Assembly: GCF_002982075.1 (NCBI RefSeq)
Contig: NZ_PUEJ01000014.1
Coordinates: 1 to 64,000 of the forward strand
Length of the DNA stretch: 64,000 nucleotides
Reading direction: 5' to 3'
Source: Labrys okinawensis
GTDB lineage: Bacteria; Pseudomonadota; Alphaproteobacteria; Rhizobiales; Labraceae
A model generated the notes under the pieces. It searched no databases. It was not told the DNA's origin and saw only the letters and a list, made by a program, of their open reading frames with translations. Positions within the stretch are counted from its first letter, which is position 1. Each line of letters begins with the position of its first letter. The position numbers were made by a program, and so were the translations under genes. This document shows positions 52,878-60,780 of this stretch, piece by piece.

Positions 52878-53034
52878 TGCAGTTCACTTAAGCGTTTCGG
52901 GGTGCTCGACCTTTGTCATAGCCGGGCTTGACCCGGCAATCCAGCTCCCGACGGTTCGTCCGTGCGGCTTCTGGGTAGCCGGGTCAAGCCCGGCTATGAC
53001 AAATTCGGAGCGGTTCCTGCTTAAGTGAACCGCA
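52878..53034. repeat. Nested palindrome after the polyol operon
   Basis: Outer arms TGCAGTTCACTTAAGC/GCTTAAGTGAACCGCA (52878-52893, 53019-53034) enclose inner 25-base arms (52912-52936 and 52979-53003, GTCATAGCCGGGCTTGACCC and complement). The inner part is the widespread alphaproteobacterial intergenic palindrome. Confidence 0.9.
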
Positions 53035-53052
53035 TTAGGGCGAAAGGCGAGG

Positions 53053-53313
53053 TTATTCAGCCTCGCCATACGTATCTCCCCGAAGCAGAAGGCGGCACCC
53101 TGCGGTGCCACATTCCACCTCGATGATGCGGTGGGAGGTGCCGCCGCAATTGGCCTGGAACACCGATGTGGATGCGGCGCGGTAGACCCTGGTGACCTTC
53201 GCCTCGACGCAGCCATTGCGCACCAGCACGCCGGCAAGCGCGCCGTCGCCGGCATTCGCGTGCGTGGAAGCAAGACCGGCGAACATTCCGGCTATCAAGA
53301 GAACTCTGCGCAT
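53053..53313 (-). CDS. Small secreted cysteine-containing protein
   Basis: 86 residues with a signal peptide (MRRVLLIAGMFAGLASTHANA) and four Cys in the ~65-residue mature part (NGCVE, ANCGG, VECGTAGCRLLL). No family recognised. It lies downstream of cusF on the same strand (60-base gap), so it may be the last gene of the copper operon, but that is uncertain. Confidence 0.65.
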   Translation of the reverse strand: MRRVLLIAGMFAGLASTHANAGDGALAGVLVRNGCVEAKVTRVYRAASTSVFQANCGGTSHRIIEVECGTAGCRLLLRGDTYGEAE

Positions 53314-53373
53314 TCCAAAACCTGCAGTGGTTCAGCGGCCCCCTTCGAGGGAAGGGGGCCGGTCGAGCCGGCG

Positions 53374-53658
53374 TTACTTCGCCTTCTCGATCTTGGTCAC
53401 CGTCAGGCGCCCGTTGACGCGGTCAGCCTCGAAGGAAACCTTGTCGCCGGGCTTGACCGTTTTGAGCATGGCCGGATCGGCCACGGCGAACACCATCGTC
53501 ATCCCTTCCATGTCGAGATTCTTGATCGGGCCGTGCTTGAGGGTGATCTTGCCCTGGGCCTCGTTGATCTTGGTGACTTCGCCCTTGACGGGCGCTGTTT
53601 GCGCCAGGGCCGATGTCGCGAGGACGGAGAAGGCGAGGGTGAGGAGGAGTTTGCGCAT
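53374..53658 (-). CDS. cusF: CusF-like periplasmic copper-binding protein
   Basis: 94 residues: a signal peptide ending ALAQ, then a small beta-barrel with the CusF pattern VKGEVTKINEAQGKITLKHGPIKNLDMEGMTMVFAVAD. The His, the MEGMTM methionines and the conserved aromatic-type position correspond to the Cu(I)/Ag(I) site region; the usual W of E. coli CusF appears as F or another residue here. It would hand periplasmic copper to an efflux partner. It overlaps the cupredoxin gene by one base. Confidence 0.88.
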   Translation of the reverse strand: MRKLLLTLAFSVLATSALAQTAPVKGEVTKINEAQGKITLKHGPIKNLDMEGMTMVFAVADPAMLKTVKPGDKVSFEADRVNGRLTVTKIEKAK

Positions 53659-54143
53659 CAGAAGGCTCCTGTCTTGGCGGTGACGACGATCGTGCCGGTC
53701 ATGCCGGCTTCGCGGTGGCCCGGGATCAGGCAGGAAAAGTCGAACTCGCCGACCTTGGTGAATTTCCAGATCATTTCGCCGGTTTTCTTGGGGCTGAGGC
53801 GCCGGGCGTTGGGATCGTCATGCTCCATGTCCGGATTCTTCTGCATCTCGGCGCCGTGCTTGAGGTTTTCGGCCAGGGTGGCGAGTACGATCTCATGATC
53901 GATCTCGCCATTGTTGCGCAGGACGAACTTGATCTGCTCGCCCTGACGCACTTCGATCTTGCTGGGGATGAACATCATCTTGCCGTCGGTCTCGCGCATG
54001 GTGATGGCGATGGTGCGCGCCGGCTTTTTGGCATCGCCCGGCTCGCCATAGGCGCGCGCCTCGCCATGCGCGTGGCCGGCATCGGCCAGGGCCGGCCCGG
54101 CCGCGAGGGCCAGTGCGGCCGCAAATAGGATTTTCGAAAACAT
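53658..54143 (-). CDS. Periplasmic cupredoxin (blue copper protein)
   Basis: 161 residues with a signal peptide ending PALADAGHAHG. The type-1 copper ligands are recognisable: His in GEIDHEIVLATL and Cys-x(4)-His-x(4)-Met in DFSCLIPGHREAGMTGTIVV. The His/Asp-rich linker KNPDMEHDDPNARRLS is typical of copper-operon cupredoxins. The start at 54143 has AAGGAG five bases upstream. It probably binds or shuttles copper for the multicopper oxidase encoded just before it. Confidence 0.92.
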   Translation of the reverse strand: MFSKILFAAALALAAGPALADAGHAHGEARAYGEPGDAKKPARTIAITMRETDGKMMFIPSKIEVRQGEQIKFVLRNNGEIDHEIVLATLAENLKHGAEMQKNPDMEHDDPNARRLSPKKTGEMIWKFTKVGEFDFSCLIPGHREAGMTGTIVVTAKTGAF

Positions 54144-54164
54144 CCATGCTCCTTTCATCGGGAA

Positions 54165-55553
54165 TCAGTGCTGATCGTGGTTGGAGCGCCGGCCGGGCTT
54201 GATCACGCGGACTTCGGCGGTGCTGCTACGGTTCTCGGGAGCGGAGGGCGCGTGGAAGGCGTTCTTCGACGCACCGGTCCATTCATAGGAGACCGTGCCT
54301 TCCGGGTGCTTGAACCAACCCGGATCCTTGTAGTCCCCGGCGGCCAGGCCCTGGCGAACCTTGACGACCGAGAACATGCCGCCCATTTCGACCGCGCCGA
54401 ACTGGGCGAAGCCCGTCATCATCGGCAGGGTGTTGTCGGGAAGCGGCATTTCCATCTCGCCCATGTCCGCCATGCCGGCGGAGCCCATGGGCATGTAGTC
54501 GGGCACGAGCTTGCGGATCTTGGCCGCGACAGCCTTCTTGTCGACGCCGATATAGTTGCGGACGTCGTGGCCCATGGCGTTCATGGTGTGGTGCGACTTG
54601 TGGCAGTGAATGGCCCAGTCGCCCTCGGCGTCGGCGGTGAAGTCGAAGGCGCGCATCTGCCCGACCGCGCAGTCGATGGTCACCTCCGGCCAGGCGGCTG
54701 CTTCGGGCACCCAGCCGCCATCGGTGCAGGAGACCTTGAAGTCATAGCCATGCATGTGGATCGGGTGGTTGGTCATGGTGAGGTTGCCGAAGCGCACCCT
54801 GACCTTGTCGCCCTTGCCGCAGACCAGGGGATCGATGCCCGGAAAGGCCCGGCTGTTCCAGGTCCACAAATTGAAGTCCGTCATCTCCGCCACCTTGGGC
54901 ACATAGGAGCCCGGCTCGATGTCGTAGGCGTTGATGAGGAAGACGAAATCCCGGTCGACGCGCCGGAAGGCCGGGTCGCGCGGGTGCACGACGAAGAAGC
55001 CCATCATGCCCATCGCCATCTGCACCATTTCGTCGGCATGCGGGTGGTACATGAAGGTGCCGCTCTTGCGCAGCTGGAACTCGTAGACGAAGGTCTTGCC
55101 GGGCTTGATATGCGGCTGGGTCAGTCCCCCGACGCCATCCATGCCATTGGGCAGCAACTGCCCGTGCCAGTGGATGGTGGTGTGCTCGGGCAGCTTGTTG
55201 GTGACGAAGATGCGCACTTTGTCGCCCTCGACGGCCTCGATGGTCGGGCCCGGCGATTGTCCGTTGTAGCCCCACAGATGGGCGACCATGCCGGGGGCGA
55301 TCTCACGCACCACCGGTTCGGCGACCAGATGGAATTCCTTCCAGTCGCCATTCATGCGCCAGGGCAGCGTCCAGCCATTGAGCGTGACCACGGGGTTGTA
55401 GTCGACGCCGCTGGTCGGCACGAGCGGGGGCTGCATGCCGGCTTCCTTCATGGTGGGCGCTTCCGGGATGGCGGCGGCCTGGGCGCGGCTGGAGATGGTG
55501 CCGGCGCTGATCAGGGCCGCGGCACCGAGAAAGGAACGGCGGGATACCGTCAT
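54165..55553 (-). CDS. Multicopper oxidase, Tat-exported (copper oxidase)
   Basis: A 462-residue periplasmic enzyme with a twin-arginine signal (TVSRRSFLGAAAL). Copper-binding motifs are HWHG (~128), HPHAD (~171), HPIHMHG (264-270) and HCHKSHH (317-323). A Met-rich stretch (PMGSAGMADMGEMEMPLP) may bind extra Cu(I). It likely oxidises Cu(I) to the less toxic Cu(II). It follows the TolC-type gene and precedes the cupredoxin. The start 55553 is chosen at the Tat signal with AGGAG upstream; 55574 is possible. Confidence 0.93.
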   Translation of the reverse strand: MTVSRRSFLGAAALISAGTISSRAQAAAIPEAPTMKEAGMQPPLVPTSGVDYNPVVTLNGWTLPWRMNGDWKEFHLVAEPVVREIAPGMVAHLWGYNGQSPGPTIEAVEGDKVRIFVTNKLPEHTTIHWHGQLLPNGMDGVGGLTQPHIKPGKTFVYEFQLRKSGTFMYHPHADEMVQMAMGMMGFFVVHPRDPAFRRVDRDFVFLINAYDIEPGSYVPKVAEMTDFNLWTWNSRAFPGIDPLVCGKGDKVRVRFGNLTMTNHPIHMHGYDFKVSCTDGGWVPEAAAWPEVTIDCAVGQMRAFDFTADAEGDWAIHCHKSHHTMNAMGHDVRNYIGVDKKAVAAKIRKLVPDYMPMGSAGMADMGEMEMPLPDNTLPMMTGFAQFGAVEMGGMFSVVKVRQGLAAGDYKDPGWFKHPEGTVSYEWTGASKNAFHAPSAPENRSSTAEVRVIKPGRRSNHDQH

Positions 55554-55570
55554 GAGGTCAGCTCCTGTGA

Positions 55571-57019
55571 TCAATGCGCGGCGCCGGCAGCGGGCGCGGC
55601 GGCCATGGCGGTTTCCCCGCCCGATGACGGGGCCGAGCCGCCGCCGATGAGGGCAGCCTGGAAGTCCACGCCGGCGATGAGGAAATCCCGTTGTGCGCCG
55701 ATTGCAGCCACGCTGACGTCGAGGCTTTCGCGCGTGGTGGTCAACAGGTCGAAGACGTCGATCAGCATGCCGCTATATTCGAGCACGGCCTGCTGGTTGA
55801 TGGTCTTGCGCAAGGGCAGGATGCGTGCGCGGTACTGGCGCCAGATCTCGTGCCGGCCGCGATAGGTGAGAAAAGCGGTCCTTGCCTCGGAGCGCACCGT
55901 GACGGCCTTGTCCACCAGCCGGTTGACCGCCTGCATATAGGTCTCGCGCGCGCGCCTTACCCCGGTCTCGCCGAGATCGAAGAGCGGGATCTGCACTTCG
56001 AGCTCGAAGCCGCGCGGATAGTTGCGCTTCTTCGCGCCGTCCTCGCTGGCGCGGGTGTAGTTGGCCAGGCCCGTGAGATCGAGCAGGGAAACATAGCGGC
56101 TCGCCTGGGTCAGGCCGAGCTCGGCGGCCATGGCGTCGAGATCGAGCCGGGCTGCGATCAGGTCGACGCGCCTGCGGACGGCCTGCGCCTCGATTGCGCT
56201 CGAGGACGGCAACTTTCCAGCCGTGGCCGGCAGAACTCCCGGCAATTTATAGTCGATTTCGTTCCCCCACAGGCCGAGCTGGCGGATCAGGGCCTCCCGC
56301 TCGATACCGGCCTGAAGCCTTGCTTCGGCGAGGCGGTTCGAGACCTCGGCATAAAAGGAGGCTGATCGCGCCTGGTCGAGCTTGGTGGCGCCGCCGGTTT
56401 CGCCGAGCTTGCGCGAGAGATCGCCGGCAGCTTCGGCGGAAAGCCGGGCCTTCTGCAGCAGGCCGACGGTCTGGCGGGCCGCCACCGCGCGGTAATACGC
56501 CCGGCGCGTATCGGCGGCGAGGCGGAAGGTCGCCTCGATGGCCCGGTAGCGGGCTGCCTCGAACTGGGTCTTGGCGATGTCGCGGCGAGCCGGCAGGGTC
56601 AGCAAGGAGAGGACGCTCGCCACCAGCCGGCGCTCGATGTCGAGCTCGCCGCCGGCCGCCACGCGCTCAAGCTGGAAGGTCGGACTCGGCGGCAGGCTTG
56701 CCGCGACATAGGCGGCCTCGGAAATGCCGAGGGTGTTGTAGTCGGCCTGGAGGCCGCGATTGTTCAGAAGCGCGATCTGCACGGCGCTGTCGGCCGTCAG
56801 AGGCCGGGCAAGCAGGTTGGTGATGCGGGCTTTGGCCTGGGCTGCCTCGGTCGGCGAGGTGATCTTGACGGCTTCCTTGCCGAGTTCGGATGCGACGCGT
56901 CCCTTGACGGGCATCATGCCGCCATCGGGTGTGAAGCTGGCGCAGCCCGCCAAGCCGAAGGCGAGCACGGTCAGCACGGCCAGCCGATTGGACCGGGCGA
57001 TGAGAACTGGCAGGGCCAT
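55571..57019 (-). CDS. TolC-family outer-membrane efflux lipoprotein
   Basis: A 482-residue outer membrane factor with a lipobox (VLTVLAFGLAGCASF), long helical repeats and paired OEP domains (QIALLNNRGLQADYNTLGISEAAY; RRRVDLIAARLDLDAMAAELGLTQASRYVSLLDLTG). Paired with the copper genes downstream, it probably belongs to a metal efflux route. No RND pump or fusion protein is encoded in this operon, so it may work with one elsewhere; the window ends in an RND-type fusion gene at 63823, though well separated. Confidence 0.9.
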   Translation of the reverse strand: MALPVLIARSNRLAVLTVLAFGLAGCASFTPDGGMMPVKGRVASELGKEAVKITSPTEAAQAKARITNLLARPLTADSAVQIALLNNRGLQADYNTLGISEAAYVAASLPPSPTFQLERVAAGGELDIERRLVASVLSLLTLPARRDIAKTQFEAARYRAIEATFRLAADTRRAYYRAVAARQTVGLLQKARLSAEAAGDLSRKLGETGGATKLDQARSASFYAEVSNRLAEARLQAGIEREALIRQLGLWGNEIDYKLPGVLPATAGKLPSSSAIEAQAVRRRVDLIAARLDLDAMAAELGLTQASRYVSLLDLTGLANYTRASEDGAKKRNYPRGFELEVQIPLFDLGETGVRRARETYMQAVNRLVDKAVTVRSEARTAFLTYRGRHEIWRQYRARILPLRKTINQQAVLEYSGMLIDVFDLLTTTRESLDVSVAAIGAQRDFLIAGVDFQAALIGGGSAPSSGGETAMAAAPAAGAAH

Positions 57020-57237
57020 TATTGTCCCTCCCGCTTGGGAGCGACCCTGTCGTTCCTTTCAACCCAGGGCCTGGGCTCGACGGGGCGGAAATCGAGGGTG
57101 CCTGAGGTCACCGGCGTATAGTGCAGGCGCGGCACCGGCGTATCGGGATTGGACGGGTCAGGGCCGACGGCAAGCTTGGGCGGTGGCGCGCAAGCGGACA
57201 GGGCGACGGCGAGAGCCGTCGGAATGGCGATTTTCAT
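57019..57237 (-). CDS. Small lipoprotein of the copper operon
   Basis: 72 residues with a lipoprotein signal (IPTALAVALSACAPPP, lipobox LSAC) and a Pro-rich mature part (PDTPVPRLHYTPVTSGTLDFRPVEPRPWVERNDRVAPK). Its last base overlaps the TolC-type gene start, so it is coupled. No function recognised; similar short lipoproteins occur in copper operons of related bacteria, from general knowledge. Confidence 0.75.
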   Translation of the reverse strand: MKIAIPTALAVALSACAPPPKLAVGPDPSNPDTPVPRLHYTPVTSGTLDFRPVEPRPWVERNDRVAPKREGQ

Positions 57238-57409
57238 GATACTTCTCGGGCAGCAGCGTCCGGCCGCCTTCAAGGCAGCCGCAGGCGCACAGGTTTTGGA
57301 GACAAGGCGGAGTGCGAGGCGTCAATCGCCTCGAATCGCGACCGGTCGGCCGAGCCCGCGGGAGTTCCGGCGACGCAGGGGCGCCGAACGGAAGGCAGAA
57401 GGGGGACGA

Positions 57410-57817
57410 TCAGCCGGCGGACGCGTCGGCCCGCCTGGGCGGTCTGTCGAGCAGGGACAGCATCGCCATCGGCAAGCCCGGTTCCATGAAGGCGAGCTTG
57501 ATGGCGATGATGAAGGTGCGGGCGTTCAGGAGGGGAGCATCGGTTTCCACGGCGACATGACAGGCAAAGGCGCAGCAGGTGGAAGCGGCTTCACCGGCAC
57601 CGTCCTCATCGCTGCATGGCGCCGGCGGATGACAGGACATCTCGCCTGTCATCGTCGCCTGGTCATGATGCGGCGCGTCGGCCTTCTTGCCGGCGGCGTG
57701 ATGGCTCGTGGCGAGATCGCCGGCCATGCGTGTGCTCGCCATCGCCCAGCCCACGGTCGTCACTGCGAAAAGCAATGCGAGCATCAGGCACAGGAACGGG
57801 CGAAAAAGGCGAATCAT
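57410..57817 (-). CDS. His/Cys-rich membrane-anchored or exported protein at the head of the copper operon
   Basis: 135 residues. An N-terminal hydrophobic segment (LFRPFLCLMLALLFAVTTVGWAMA) precedes clusters of possible metal ligands: SHHAAGKKADAPHHDQ, CHPPAPC and CCAFACH. A second moderately hydrophobic part lies near the C-terminus. It is 172 bases upstream of the lipoprotein gene on the same strand. I do not recognise the family; copper sensing or binding in the periplasm is inferred from composition and position only. Confidence 0.65.
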   Translation of the reverse strand: MIRLFRPFLCLMLALLFAVTTVGWAMASTRMAGDLATSHHAAGKKADAPHHDQATMTGEMSCHPPAPCSDEDGAGEAASTCCAFACHVAVETDAPLLNARTFIIAIKLAFMEPGLPMAMLSLLDRPPRRADASAG

Positions 57818-58000
57818 CGGGACCCTGTATGAAGGTTCCCACATGGGAAGGACAAGCAGCCATTTCGAGAGCTCGGACAAGCCGCTTGCCTGCAGGGGAG
57901 GCCGGCGGCAGCGACGGCTGCGCGTCGGCAGCGCTTCTCTTGAAGAGAAAACGCTCCGATCTCTCATGCCGGGCTTGACCCTATGCGAGCCTCGTTGACC

Positions 58001-59437
58001 TCATGCCAGACATTCGCGCGGCTCTTCCTTTTCTCGGAACAACTGCGGTGCCAGTTTCAGCGCGGCGAAGAAGCCGGGCAGGGCGATCGCGATAGCCAGG
58101 ATGAACACGGTCAGCATGGCTTGCTGCAGTTGCGGGCCCGTGGTGGCAGAGCCCGCGCCATTGGCGTTGGCCACGAAACCGAGCACGGCGGCGCCGATGG
58201 CATAGGCTGCCGATTGGAGCGTGGGCAGCAGGGCCGAGGTGCGGTTGCGCTCCTCCACCGGTGAGGCCTCCATCAGGCCCTGGCTGAGATAGCCCCAGCT
58301 CGCGCCGAAACCGGCGCCGATCAGGACCTGCCCGCCGACGAGCAGCACGATGTCGGTTTTCCAGAGCGCGGTGATGATGGCGACGAGTCCCAGCACCAGG
58401 AACAGCGGTCCCAGCCAAATCAGCCGGCGGCGGATCCTCTGCGAGGCCACGCTGGCCACGGCGATGGCGACGAGGCTCCAGCACACGGCCATCACCGCGT
58501 TGAGCGCTCCCGCCAGCGTCGCGCCATAGCCCCATAGATGCTGGATCAGGTAGACGAGATAGACCGAGGCGGCCGAATGCGCCATCGGCATCAGGAAGAC
58601 GATCCACAGGCCGAGGCCGATGGGCTGGCCGAGCCGGAAGGCATCCTTGGGGAACAGCCGCGCAGGCGAGCGCCTGTCGCTGTAGACGGCACCGGCATAG
58701 AGCAGTGCGGCAAGCACCAGCAGCAGGATGGCGCCACTGCCGGCGCCGGCCATGTCGGCGATCATCACCGCCGCCATGCCGGCTCCGATGGCGCTGAGCT
58801 GGACGAGCGGAAGCGCCGCCGCCGCTTGCTGCCGGTCCGCATGCGGCACGACCTTGAGGACCAGGGCGATGAAGATCAGGGAGAGCGGCACGTTGACCAG
58901 AAAGGCGGCCCGCCACGACACGGTTTCGCTGATGATGCCGGCAACGGCCGGACCGCCGAAGGCCGCCGTGGCCCAGACCATCGCTTCGGCGCCGAATACC
59001 CTGGGAACCAGCCGGGAGGGGAATATCTCCGGGATCAGCGCATAGCAGATCGCGGCGATCAGGCCTTCGCCAAAGCCCTGCAGGGCACGGCCGACCAGCA
59101 GCACGGCCATGGCCGGGGCCAGGCCGGCAAACAAGGTGCCGGCCGTGAACAACAGGGCGGCCCCGATCAGCGCAGCCCGCGCGCCATAGCGGGCCTTGAG
59201 GAGTGCCGCGATCGTGCCCCCGAGAATGGCGAAGATCAGATAGAGGCTGACGGACCAGGCGATCAGCGAAGCGCCGCCGAGTTCGTCGATCGCCGAGGGC
59301 AGGGCGGTCGAGACCAGGAAGCTGTTGAAGGCGAACAGGGCGACGCCAAGGCAGAGCGTGGCTGTCGCGCCGGCATAGCGGCCGACCGCAATCTCCCGCC
59401 AATGGGCTTGGGTTCCAGTGCTGACTTGCGCGTCCAT
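58001..59437 (-). CDS. MFS transporter (EmrB/QacA-like) controlled by SoxR
   Basis: A 478-residue permease with ~14 hydrophobic segments: LFAFNSFLVSTALPSAIDELGG in TM1, motif A variant GTIAALLKARYGARAAL, and motif C-like AAFGGPAVAGIISETVSWRAAFLVNV. GGAG lies seven bases before the ATG at 59437. It is transcribed divergently from soxR, and a SoxR-type promoter with a 19-bp spacer sits between them (59507-59537). SoxR in non-enteric bacteria commonly activates exporters for redox-active compounds, so this is likely such a pump. Confidence 0.9.
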   Translation of the reverse strand: MDAQVSTGTQAHWREIAVGRYAGATATLCLGVALFAFNSFLVSTALPSAIDELGGASLIAWSVSLYLIFAILGGTIAALLKARYGARAALIGAALLFTAGTLFAGLAPAMAVLLVGRALQGFGEGLIAAICYALIPEIFPSRLVPRVFGAEAMVWATAAFGGPAVAGIISETVSWRAAFLVNVPLSLIFIALVLKVVPHADRQQAAAALPLVQLSAIGAGMAAVMIADMAGAGSGAILLLVLAALLYAGAVYSDRRSPARLFPKDAFRLGQPIGLGLWIVFLMPMAHSAASVYLVYLIQHLWGYGATLAGALNAVMAVCWSLVAIAVASVASQRIRRRLIWLGPLFLVLGLVAIITALWKTDIVLLVGGQVLIGAGFGASWGYLSQGLMEASPVEERNRTSALLPTLQSAAYAIGAAVLGFVANANGAGSATTGPQLQQAMLTVFILAIAIALPGFFAALKLAPQLFREKEEPRECLA

Positions 59438-59506
59438 CTTCGACTCCAACTCGCGGCATCCATCTCGAACAAGGCCCGGCGCCATTTCGGCATCGCGACT
59501 TTGTCT

Positions 59507-59542
59507 GGCCTACAACCTCTACTTAAGTTAAGGTCAAGAGGT
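59507..59542 (-). promoter_or_regulatory. SoxR-type operator/promoter driving the MFS gene
   Basis: On the minus strand, TTGACC (59537-59532) and TAGGCC (59512-59507) are separated by 19 bases, the over-long spacing typical of MerR-family targets. The spacer has the dyad CTTAACTTAAG, and outer ACCTCT/AAGAGGT arms lie at 59515-59542. Confidence 0.75.
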
Positions 59543-59559
59543 TTTCTGGGAGACGATCC

Positions 59560-60003
59560 ATGGTTGAGATGAGCGTCGGCGATCTGGCTCATCGCAGCGG
59601 CGTATCGGTGACGGCGCTGCATTTCTACGAGCGCAAGGGGCTGATCCGCAGCCGGCGCAGCCAAGGCAATCAGCGGCGCTACGATCGGGCCGTGCTGCGT
59701 CGCGTGGCCCTGATCAAGGTGGCGCAGGAACTCGGCTTCTCGCTGGCGGAGATCGGGGCGCGCCTTGCCGAGCTTCCGGACGATCGTCCGCCCTCGCGCA
59801 GCGATTGGGAAATGCTCGCCACGCACTGGGCCGGCGAACTCGACCACCGCATTGCCCTGATGCAGAATCTGCGCAGCGAGCTGACGGGCTGTATCGGCTG
59901 CGGCTGCCTGTCGATGGAGCGCTGCACCCTGCTCAATACCGATGACCGCCTCGCCGGTGCGGGAAACGGGCCGGTCAGGCTGATGCAGGAGGCGGAGGCG
60001 TAG
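59560..60003 (+). CDS. soxR: Redox-sensitive transcriptional activator SoxR
   Basis: A 147-residue MerR-family regulator. The N-terminal helix-turn-helix is MSVGDLAHRSGVSVTALHFYERKGLIRSRRSQGNQRRYDR, then a dimerisation helix, then the [2Fe-2S] ligands Cys111, Cys114, Cys116 and Cys122 (CIGCGCLSMERC, C-x2-C-x-C-x5-C). It senses redox-cycling compounds by cluster oxidation. No soxS is present; the divergent MFS gene is the evident target. Confidence 0.96.
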   Translation: MVEMSVGDLAHRSGVSVTALHFYERKGLIRSRRSQGNQRRYDRAVLRRVALIKVAQELGFSLAEIGARLAELPDDRPPSRSDWEMLATHWAGELDHRIALMQNLRSELTGCIGCGCLSMERCTLLNTDDRLAGAGNGPVRLMQEAEA

Positions 60004-60009
60004 CCGGTC

Positions 60010-60111
60010 TTGAGTAAAATACGATTTTTCCGAAACGTACTTTACTCTCTCATTCTTTGTTTAGACGCGTTTTCTTAATCGAAAAGTCCATCAGCTTTTC
60101 TCGAAAGCGCT
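60010..60111. repeat. Dispersed ~100-bp intergenic repeat, copy 2
   Basis: Same family as 8859-8958, sharing the 20-base core GACGCGTTTTCTTAATCGAA and flanks. It fills the space between the convergent soxR and VOC genes. Confidence 0.75.
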
Positions 60112-60528
60112 CTATTCCGCCGGCTCGAACGGCAGGTTGATCTGCCATGAGACGCCGAAACGGTCGGCGACCCACCCGAACCGGCGGCTGAAGCCGTAGT
60201 CGTCGAGGGCCATGAAGACCGTGCCGTCCTGGGACAGGGCCGCGAAGAGGCGATCCAGCTCCTCTTTCGTCTCGCAATCGATGAAGAACGAAAAGGACGG
60301 GGTGAAGGTGAAATTGTGCTGCACCGGGCTATCGATGCAGATCACGCTCTGGCCGGCGATGCTGAAGCGCGCCTTCTTGATCGAGCCCGGCAGTCCCATC
60401 TCGTTGGGGCCATAGCGCTCGACATCGAGGATCTCGCCATCGGGGAACAGGGAGACATAGAGGTTCATGGCGGCATCCGCCTGGCCGTGCCCCTGGAACA
60501 TCAGGAAAGGCTGGACCGTCAGTTTCAT
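60112..60528 (-). CDS. PhnB-like VOC protein (3-demethylubiquinone-9 3-methyltransferase-like fold)
   Basis: 138 residues of the PhnB/YjdN-type VOC family: QPFLMFQGHGQADAAMNLYVSLFPDGEILDVERYG, SFSFFIDCETKEELDRLFAALSQDGTVFMALDDYGFSRRFGWVADRFGVSWQI. The role of such proteins is unknown despite the historical methyltransferase label. ATG 60528 is chosen since GGAGGA lies eight bases upstream; upstream ATGs are too close to or before the SD. Confidence 0.9.
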   Translation of the reverse strand: MKLTVQPFLMFQGHGQADAAMNLYVSLFPDGEILDVERYGPNEMGLPGSIKKARFSIAGQSVICIDSPVQHNFTFTPSFSFFIDCETKEELDRLFAALSQDGTVFMALDDYGFSRRFGWVADRFGVSWQINLPFEPAE

Positions 60529-60780
60529 CGGCATGTCCTCCAGGCGGTGGGCGTCCTCTTGCGGCATATTCAAGGATAAGGGCTTCTTTCGGCCCCGTCA
60601 TGCTGCGCCCTTGTCCCCTCTCCGTGAACGGCATGGGTGCCAATTTTGAGGCCAATGGGCAAGTAGCCGAAGTGCTGATCGCCTGATCGGCATCTTTTTC
60701 AGTGAAGCGATGGCGCCCGCCGGCTATGCCGATCTGGAGATCGGCGCGCCTGATCCGGCGTCAACTCCGGCAGGGCCGTC

